Of a stretch of 11,134 bases of DNA, positions 6,208-11,134 are shown in pieces; positions within the stretch are counted from its first letter, which is position 1, and every line of letters starts with the position of its first letter. A program made the translations under genes and the position numbers. The stretch comes from Promethearchaeota archaeon. GTDB lineage: Archaea > Asgardarchaeota > Lokiarchaeia > Sigynarchaeales > SOKP01. The DNA is taken from NCBI GenBank assembly GCA_016839655.1, contig JAEOTW010000389.1, forward strand, positions 1 through 11,134, in the 5' to 3' direction. The notes below the pieces were generated by a model. The model saw nothing but the letters and a program-made list of their open reading frames with translations, did not search any database and had not been told where the DNA came from.

Positions 6208-6768
6208 ATGCCAATACTTCCCGAACTCATGGAGATAAAATTATTAAGAAGAAAATTAAACATTAATCAGAAAGATTTTGAAAAAGATTTAAAGATCCCT
6301 CAAGCTACAATATCAAGAATTGAAAATGGGAGAGGAAATCCATCATATTTTACTGTAAAAAGGATCTTTAAATATCTTGAAGATAAAAGAACAGAAAGGG
6401 AAAACCCAGAACGAAAAGCAGAAAATATTATGTCCAAAAAAATCATTTCAATCGATTCCCAATCTTCAATTAAAGAAGCAGTAGGTTTAATGAATCGACA
6501 TAATGTCTCACAGATTCCAATCCTTGAAAATAATCAATATATAGGGAGTATTACAGCTAAAAAAATTCAAAAATTCATTACAGACAATTCTGAATTAATA
6601 AATGCCAAAGTTGATATAATAAAAGCACTTCCTTTCCCTGAAATAGAAAAAGATGGGGATATTAAAAAAATTTCTAAATTACTATTAAATTATCCTGCTG
6701 TATTAGTAAAAGATTTTAATGAATATATTGGAATTATTACTGATGCTGATTTGTTAAAATTTGTTTGA
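6208..6768 (+). CDS. XRE-type DNA-binding regulator with two CBS domains
   Basis: This 186-residue protein joins an XRE (Cro/C1) helix-turn-helix, residues about 7-58 with the recognition region DLKIPQATISRIENGRGNPS, to a CBS pair at about 73-123 (IMSKKIISIDSQSSIKEAV) and 134-186 (ending GIITDADLLKF). This corresponds to the archaeal COG3620 type of predicted regulator. CBS pairs bind AMP, ATP, SAM or similar ligands. The gene is divergent from the homocysteine operon, whose enzyme also ends in a CBS pair, so control of homocysteine/methionine supply in response to a metabolite such as SAM is a reasonable inference. The phased repeats in the 194-nt gap are its likely target. No Shine-Dalgarno precedes the ATG; a TATA-like CATATAATAT about 30 nt upstream suggests a leaderless or nearly leaderless mRNA. 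Confidence 0.85.
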   Translation: MPILPELMEIKLLRRKLNINQKDFEKDLKIPQATISRIENGRGNPSYFTVKRIFKYLEDKRTERENPERKAENIMSKKIISIDSQSSIKEAVGLMNRHNVSQIPILENNQYIGSITAKKIQKFITDNSELINAKVDIIKALPFPEIEKDGDIKKISKLLLNYPAVLVKDFNEYIGIITDADLLKFV

Positions 6769-6773
6769 ATTAG

Positions 6774-6783
6774 AAAAAAAAAA
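6774..6783 (-). terminator. T10 tract downstream of the membrane-protein gene
   Basis: Ten As on the plus strand (ten Ts in the minus-strand transcript) lie about 20 nt beyond the stop at 6802, as expected for archaeal T-tract termination in this 33-nt convergent gap. Confidence 0.45.
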
Positions 6784-6801
6784 GGAAAAGAAATTTAATT
6801 T

Positions 6802-7197
6802 CTATTTATTTAACATTTTATATGCAACTACACCAAGTAAGCTAAATGCTGCTCCTACAAAAGAGCCAATTACTCCAAATCCCGGTGAAAAAAAAGTCCA
6901 AAAATTCATTGTTATTCCAAAACCAGATGCGGTCGTAAGAACTGCTGTTATCACAATCCATATTATTGGTGCAATTATGGCTATTAAGCCCATCAAGAAC
7001 CAAATAACCACCATTTCTGTAGTGTCTTTATCTCCTTTATATACCTTATATGAAGAAAATATCATTAGAAGGCCGCTTATAAGTATCAATATGCTGCATA
7101 TGATACCTACAATAGTAATTATTGAAAATTCGGTACCAGTAGAAAATGCCATCGGTATTGATACTCCCCACATCCATATATAGACAGAACCAAACAT
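6802..7197 (-). CDS. Small membrane protein, 3' part of a four-helix protein gene interrupted by TAG
   Basis: The open frame from the ATG at 7197 encodes 131 residues with three hydrophobic helices (about 24-48, 62-87, 105-127) separated by short loops; the N-terminus contains YIWMWGVSIPMAF. The function is not recognised. The same frame continues upstream through a single TAG (7207-7209) to an ATG at 7311, adding 34 residues with a further helix. The complete 169-residue reading then matches the layout of the neighbouring 180-residue protein at 7420-7962, including LLPLIGGIFC versus LLPFFGAILC at the first helix. Either translation restarts at 7197 (a weak AGGT lies 9 nt upstream), or the gene is a pseudogene, or the TAG is an error or is read through. 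TAG is a normal stop in at least two genes of this window. Confidence 0.6.
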   Translation of the reverse strand: MFGSVYIWMWGVSIPMAFSTGTEFSIITIVGIICSILILISGLLMIFSSYKVYKGDKDTTEMVVIWFLMGLIAIIAPIIWIVITAVLTTASGFGITMNFWTFFSPGFGVIGSFVGAAFSLLGVVAYKMLNK

Positions 7198-7206
7198 TGA
7201 AGTAAC

Positions 7207-7311
7207 CTATGCAGCTGGAGTTAAAAATGCTATGATACAAAAAATTCCTCCAATTAATGGTAATAATAGATATATATTTTTAAGATCAATTTTGTCTTTA
7301 GATTCAGTCAT
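7207..7311 (-). pseudogene. 5' part of the same four-helix gene, up to an in-frame TAG
   Basis: ATG at 7311 opens 34 codons: a charged start (MTESKDKIDLKN), then the helix IYLLLPLIGGIFCIIAFL and TPAA, ending at TAG (7209-7207). The frame is exactly that of the 131-residue stretch downstream, with three codons between the TAG and the next ATG. The first helix shares the LLPxxGxIxC pattern of the protein at 7420-7962. CATATAAAAATT at 7334-7345 is a TATA-like element placed for a leaderless start at this ATG, which argues that 7311 is the true original start. Confidence 0.6.
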
Positions 7312-7333
7312 TAAACAAACACTTTTTTTATTA

Positions 7334-7345
7334 AATTTTTATATG
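7334..7345 (-). promoter_or_regulatory. Candidate TATA box for the interrupted four-helix gene
   Basis: CATATAAAAATT on the minus strand is about 25-30 nt before the ATG at 7311, the spacing expected for a leaderless archaeal transcript. Confidence 0.4.
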
Positions 7346-7419
7346 TAATTATATTTGAAAGAATTACTATTATACTTTTTTATAATTCTTCATCATTTTA
7401 TTATAATTAACTCTATTTA

Positions 7420-7962
7420 TTAAACGGTCGTGATTCTCAACTTACCAATAAGTTTTCCTCCGATAAGTGTTAATATCCCACCTATAATGAGAATCACAAA
7501 TCCCCATTGAATAAGGAAGTAATAAAAGAATTTCGTAAAAAATATAGAAACATTAGACTCAATTTTGTACATTATGCTGAGTATAATTACGGTGATAATC
7601 ATAATTAATAAAAAGATTATGGCATCCCTAATTGCATCCCATCCTTTTTTATTCCATATGAACTTCATTTCATAAGTATTAAAATATTTATTACTAAATG
7701 CCGTTTTAATGGATGATATTATCAATTTTATTGAAGTAATTAAGAGCATTATGGCAATTATTAAAGCAATAATTATGAAAATATTGGTCTGAATGGTGCC
7801 TTTTCCATTAACTAAATCAAAAAATGCTTGTATATCAAAAATAATAAAAGTTGATAAAACCCCATCAAATCGATATAATAAAAATGGTATAAAAAGACCA
7901 ATAAGGCATAAAATAGCACCAAAAAATGGTAATAATGAAATAATAAATTTTTTAAAGCCCAA
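7420..7962 (-). CDS. Four-helix integral membrane protein of unknown function
   Basis: This 180-residue protein has four predicted membrane helices: about 6-30 (FIISLLPFFGAILCLIGLFI), 59-84, 111-131 and 148-172. There is a sizeable loop after helix 1 and a basic stretch with WNKKGWDAIRDA before helix 3. I do not recognise a named family. Layout, length and the LLPxxGxIxC start of helix 1 resemble the interrupted gene directly downstream, so the two are probably old tandem duplicates. The start is TTG at 7962: AGGAGGT lies 8 nt upstream, an in-frame TAA closes the frame just above, and no in-frame ATG fits. The 108-nt gap to the next gene has that gene's own TATA-like element, so they may be transcribed separately. 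The gene is divergent from the CD36-family gene across 500 bp. Confidence 0.75.
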   Translation of the reverse strand: MGFKKFIISLLPFFGAILCLIGLFIPFLLYRFDGVLSTFIIFDIQAFFDLVNGKGTIQTNIFIIIALIIAIMLLITSIKLIISSIKTAFSNKYFNTYEMKFIWNKKGWDAIRDAIIFLLIMIITVIILSIMYKIESNVSIFFTKFFYYFLIQWGFVILIIGGILTLIGGKLIGKLRITTV

Positions 7963-7970
7963 TATTTTTT

Positions 7971-7977
7971 ACCTCCT
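7971..7977 (-). promoter_or_regulatory. Perfect Shine-Dalgarno before a TTG start
   Basis: AGGAGGT lies 8 nt before TTG at 7962 on the minus strand, in an otherwise A/T-only leader. It decides the start of the four-helix protein gene. Confidence 0.75.
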
Positions 7978-8003
7978 TTTTAAATTTATTAACCTACTTT
8001 TTG

Positions 8004-8028
8004 ATTATATTGTATTTCTCTCTTTTTA
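8004..8028 (-). promoter_or_regulatory. Candidate BRE/TATA promoter of the four-helix protein gene
   Basis: Minus strand: purine-rich AAAAAGAGAGAAA followed by TACAATATAAT resembles a BRE plus TATA box. Initiation about 25 nt further would give a leader of about 20 nt just containing the Shine-Dalgarno. Confidence 0.4.
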
Positions 8029-8324
8029 AACATTATTAATCAATAAATTTACTAAGGAGAGAAGAGAGTGTGTGTTTTTTTATAGAAATATTTAAAATTT
8101 ATCATATAATATTTAAAAACAGATAACTCAAAATCAAATATTATAACTTTATTTTAAATCATATTTTTTTTTGGAATTTTCTATTTTTTACATATGTAAG
8201 TATCTATTTTAATTTTAGTTAAACTGAATTTATGGGAAAAAATGTACCTAAATTCTTTTTATATATTGAATTAATTTAGATATTAATAAAGAATATAAAA
8301 GATTTCAATATAACTCTTAAAAAA

Positions 8325-8343
8325 GAAAGAAACTTATAAATAT
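8325..8343 (+). promoter_or_regulatory. Candidate BRE/TATA promoter upstream of the CD36-family gene
   Basis: AAAGAAAGAAAC followed by TTATAAATAT is a good match to an archaeal BRE plus TATA box. A start near 8365 would leave a leader of about 100 nt. A second TATA-like CTATAAATT at 8439-8447 is about 29 nt before the ATG at 8472 and would give a leaderless mRNA. Confidence 0.45.
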
Positions 8344-8462
8344 TTTCCAATACTCAATAATACAAAAGAATTTAAATTGAAATCATATTCTAAATAATTT
8401 AAATAAAAAATTGAAGAAAACAAGTTCTTAATTTTCTACTATAAATTTAATAAAAAAATTAA

Positions 8463-10997
8463 GTGAAAAAAATGAAATATAATCCAAAATATAGTGCAAC
8501 ACATAGTACTGTGCAACAGATGACTAACATTAAAAAGTATAGTAAAAAAAAAATGATTTTCTCATTTAGTCTTCTAATTATGGGAATTGTATTAATTCCA
8601 GGGAGTGTGGTAGTAAAAGGTTTTGTTCAAAAGGAAATAGATAGACAGATTGCAAATCAAATAACTCTTCCAGGACCGCAAGATGAAACTGATGATACCA
8701 AAAAATGGAGGCAATTCATGGGTATCGAAGCGAGCGAAGAACAGAAGGGAGGTGCTGGTGCTGGAGGATATTATTTATTTAATTTAACAAATGAAGAACA
8801 GTTCATTAAAGGAGCAAAACCCATACTCGAGGAAATTGGCCCATTTGTCTATCAAACAGATAAAAGCGGAAAACTCGATGTAACATGGAACGAAGATGCA
8901 TCACTTATTACTTACAAGTCTTGGAGCACAAAAAAATATGATAAAGAAAATTCTTGGAATAAAGTTGATGATACAAAATGCAATATAACAAACATTAATC
9001 CCGGATATTTAGGCATACTAGCAAATAGAAAGAGTGATTTAGGTTTGTTCATGTCAATGTTTCCAAGAATGCTGACGATAATGCAATCTGAAGCTGTCCC
9101 AATAATCGAAGCGAGAATGGCAGAGCAAGAATTCGAACCTGGGTATTATTTACCTGAACCAATAGATGTCTTTTATAACGAATGGTTCCGGGATCGATTC
9201 CCATGCATTGAGTTTCTAGGTATTGATTGGAATGATGTAATGTGGTTGTTCGATATGGATCCTGTCGCGAATATAGATATTGATGGCAGAAAAGAACCCG
9301 AGAAATGGGATTCATTGGAAGGGAAATCTCGCGGAGGTGATTTGAATATCACTATACGTGATGATGAATGGTTGAATACTCGAGAACAGGACCTTGAAGT
9401 CAAAGCCCTCTGCGATCAATTTTGGGATCCTGAAGGACCCTATTCCTTAACTAATGGTGAATACACGAAATATTGGTTTGAAGCCATGGGTCATGATGTT
9501 ATCGAAGGTCTTTCACCTTCAGAAGCAAAACAAGAGATATTTAACTATTATAATCAAATGAATTTTCAACATATAATCTTTAATGAGGACACAATCCAAT
9601 TAATTGTTGATTGGATTGAGCTAAGCATGGAAGAAAATTGGGGTTGGATGTACAACATCGCATTATGGTCTTTTGGCAACTATAAGAGTGGGCTGATTAT
9701 CGAGCGATCAGTAGAGGAATGGCTCTTTACAGGAATCGATGGAATCGTCAACATGTCTCCAAACGAAGATGAAAGAGCCCTTGCAAAAAATTCCTTCTTT
9801 AGGAGGACCGAAAGTTATGCAGAAGCTTTAGAGCAGGGAATGACAACCACAACTCTTTATACTGGTTTGGGAAATATTAACGATGTCAAAAATCTTTACT
9901 CTGTTAATGGTAAGAGATGGAATAATAAATGGAACCCTCCTCAAAAATTAGAAGGTACTGATGGACGGCAATTCCATCCGGGAGTCACAAAAGATGATAG
10001 GTTAAAGGTTTATAATAGCCAATTAGGGAGAACGGCATTTTTCACATATGTTGAAGAAATGTCCGTAAAGGACATTCCTCTCTTAAAGTTTAAATTCGCA
10101 CCAGACATGTGGCAGCCAAATCCAGACTTTAACCAAGAAAATGAATTAATCAATTTAACCACTACAAGAAAATCTCCCATCTTTCTGAGTCCACCTCATT
10201 TTTATGGTTTGAGGTCTGCCTTCAAGGATGGCGTTATTGGTCTTAACCCAAGTGAAGAAAAGCACGATAGTTATATAGGTATTCAACCCGATTTAGGTAC
10301 TGTCTTGAAGGGAGGGAATAAGATGCAAATAAATGGACTTGTTAAACCAACAGATATTTGGTGGACAGATTTACGCGTTGAAATGGATGGTGGAATATAC
10401 ATGCCCTTATGTTGGCAAGGATTTGGCGGTGAGATTCCGGATGAATTAGCAGACGAATTAAAAAGTAGGCTATTCTTAGGTTTAAGATTAAGGGAGTATC
10501 TATTCTGGGGATCTTTTGCCTTAGGAATGGTATTTTCATTAACGGGAATATTAATAATGAGATCTCAGATCGAAAGGAAATCTGCTGCAAAAAGAGCTAG
10601 ACGTCGAGCAGCATTCTCAAAGTCTAAGAAAAGCAGTAGTAAATATAAAGATATTAGTCAGATCTCAATGCAAAGACCCATGCAACGTCATGGAAAGCCG
10701 ATTGCTCCTGCTCCACAACCACGTCCTATACAAACTTCATTATCCCAACCAGCGGCACCTCAACCATCTGTTTCCTATAAGGTGCCTTCTACAACGGTTT
10801 CGAGTGAAATTCAAATCATTGATAATCAAATAAATGCAATAACTATGATGATAAATAAATTGGAATATAACTACAAAACGGGAATCATTACCGAAAAAGA
10901 ATACATTAAAAAGAATATTTTTCTAACTGAGAAAATACTTGAATTAAGGACGACAAAACAAGAATTAGAAAAGAAAACGAATGTTTCTTATAAATAA
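8463..10997 (+). CDS. CD36/LIMP-2/SR-B family membrane protein with coiled-coil tail
   Basis: This 844-residue protein is built like a CD36-family receptor: short basic N-terminus, membrane helix about 31-54, large outer domain, second helix about 677-700, inner tail. Family signatures: YYLFNLTNEEQFIKGAKP then EEIGPFVYQ (103-131); NGKRWNNKW (482-490); GTDGRQFHPGV (498-508); PIFLSPPHFYG (572-582); GLNPSEEKHDSYIGIQPDLG (593-612); and MQINGLVKP (621-629). In animals such proteins bind lipids and lipoproteins or sort lysosomal enzymes. The outer domain is about 620 residues versus roughly 400 in human CD36, with much extra sequence at about 165-460. The conserved disulfide cysteines are absent (only Cys173, 248, 317, 650). 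The tail is Arg/Lys-rich, then Pro-rich (748-775), then helical (781-838). GTG at 8463 gives 844 residues; ATG at 8472 (841 residues) may be the real start. Ligand unknown. Confidence 0.9.
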   Translation: MKKMKYNPKYSATHSTVQQMTNIKKYSKKKMIFSFSLLIMGIVLIPGSVVVKGFVQKEIDRQIANQITLPGPQDETDDTKKWRQFMGIEASEEQKGGAGAGGYYLFNLTNEEQFIKGAKPILEEIGPFVYQTDKSGKLDVTWNEDASLITYKSWSTKKYDKENSWNKVDDTKCNITNINPGYLGILANRKSDLGLFMSMFPRMLTIMQSEAVPIIEARMAEQEFEPGYYLPEPIDVFYNEWFRDRFPCIEFLGIDWNDVMWLFDMDPVANIDIDGRKEPEKWDSLEGKSRGGDLNITIRDDEWLNTREQDLEVKALCDQFWDPEGPYSLTNGEYTKYWFEAMGHDVIEGLSPSEAKQEIFNYYNQMNFQHIIFNEDTIQLIVDWIELSMEENWGWMYNIALWSFGNYKSGLIIERSVEEWLFTGIDGIVNMSPNEDERALAKNSFFRRTESYAEALEQGMTTTTLYTGLGNINDVKNLYSVNGKRWNNKWNPPQKLEGTDGRQFHPGVTKDDRLKVYNSQLGRTAFFTYVEEMSVKDIPLLKFKFAPDMWQPNPDFNQENELINLTTTRKSPIFLSPPHFYGLRSAFKDGVIGLNPSEEKHDSYIGIQPDLGTVLKGGNKMQINGLVKPTDIWWTDLRVEMDGGIYMPLCWQGFGGEIPDELADELKSRLFLGLRLREYLFWGSFALGMVFSLTGILIMRSQIERKSAAKRARRRAAFSKSKKSSSKYKDISQISMQRPMQRHGKPIAPAPQPRPIQTSLSQPAAPQPSVSYKVPSTTVSSEIQIIDNQINAITMMINKLEYNYKTGIITEKEYIKKNIFLTEKILELRTTKQELEKKTNVSYK

Positions 10998-11011
10998 TTT
11001 TTTTTTTTTTT
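10998..11011 (+). terminator. T14 tract directly after the CD36-family gene
   Basis: Fourteen Ts begin at the base after the stop codon, a strong archaeal-type terminator for the plus strand. The remaining 123 bases to the window end are A/T-rich, and I see no gene in them. Confidence 0.65.
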
Positions 11012-11134
11012 AAAATAATAATAATTTAGATTTATTTGAATATTATTATTTAAAATAATTTTCTTTAAAATAGCAATTAGAAAAAGATTCTAAATATCTA
11101 AACTTTAATTAAAAATGCAATCTTTGAGACAAGA

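Larger units (their letters stand above)
7963..8462. other. 500-bp AT-rich divergent intergenic region
   Basis: No credible coding frame or RNA gene is seen. The left end holds the leader and promoter of the minus-strand membrane protein. The right half holds two TATA-like elements facing the CD36-family gene. The middle (about 8060-8300) is A/T-rich runs, including a purine stretch then TGTGTGT near 8055-8075, without a clear repeat. The length is unusual for this compact window. Confidence 0.6.

Noticed and set aside
6761..7183. Plus-strand frame of 140 residues opposite the membrane protein at 6802-7197
   Set aside because: The minus strand gives regular membrane helices and a neighbour with the same layout. 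The plus-strand reading is an Ile/Pro/Thr-rich mirror of it, and its start overlaps the stop of the XRE-CBS gene.
7207..7209. Pyrrolysine codon as the preferred explanation of the in-frame TAG
   Set aside because: TAG terminates hdrB and the sulfurtransferase normally, no pyl gene is in the window, and the protein is not a methylamine methyltransferase. It is kept only as an option to test.
7793..8029. Plus-strand 78-residue frame opposite the TTG-started membrane protein
   Set aside because: It covers the start and the AGGAGGT site of the minus-strand gene and has no signal of its own.
7963..8462. tRNA or structured RNA in the long gap before the CD36-family gene
   Set aside because: The region is almost entirely A/T runs, with no GC-rich stems or tRNA motifs on either strand.
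9049..10590. Antisense frames within the CD36-family gene
   Set aside because: They are contained in a gene with clear family motifs along its length and show no motifs or ribosome sites.

Overview
The window is AT-rich, intronless and densely packed, and it reads as an archaeal chromosome, most likely an Asgard (Lokiarchaeia/Heimdall-like) archaeon. The archaeal evidence is a heterodisulfide-reductase-type HdrC-HdrB pair, a soluble class I HMG-CoA reductase for isoprenoid lipids, the archaeal homocysteine route (COG1900/DUF39 enzyme plus ferredoxin), an XRE-CBS regulator, TATA/BRE-like promoters and T-tract terminators. The Asgard assignment is an inference. It rests on an otherwise eukaryote-associated protein, a full-length CD36/LIMP-2/SR-B homologue, encoded without introns among these genes.

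Layout. 1-1250: 5' side of an IS200/IS605-type element. tnpB lies on the minus strand and runs off the window; it is broken by a frameshift in an 11-A tract, and a hairpin typical of the element's left end lies at 1226-1245. 1351-2913 (+): hdrC and hdrB, 15 nt apart, no hdrA nearby. 2992-4158 (-): HMG-CoA reductase, convergent with hdrB. 4353-6013 (-): two-gene operon of a COG1900 aspartate-semialdehyde sulfurtransferase with C-terminal CBS pair and a 61-residue 2[4Fe-4S] ferredoxin. 6014-6207: divergent regulatory region with four direct repeats spaced 20/41/20 bp. 6208-6768 (+): XRE-CBS regulator. 6802-7962 (-): two small four-helix membrane proteins that look like diverged paralogues; the first is interrupted by an in-frame TAG. 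7963-8462: 500-bp AT-rich gap with promoters. 8463-10997 (+): the CD36-family protein, followed by a 14-T terminator.

How the genes may work together. The best-supported unit is 4353-6768. The enzyme and ferredoxin would turn aspartate semialdehyde and sulfide into homocysteine, and the divergent XRE-CBS protein probably reads the same kind of adenosyl ligand as the enzyme's CBS pair and binds the repeat array. HdrBC is a separate electron-transfer unit whose partner is elsewhere. The CD36-like protein and the two four-helix proteins form a membrane-protein cluster of unknown function. It is the most unusual part of the window, because CD36 proteins act in eukaryotes as lipid/lipoprotein receptors and lysosomal membrane proteins.
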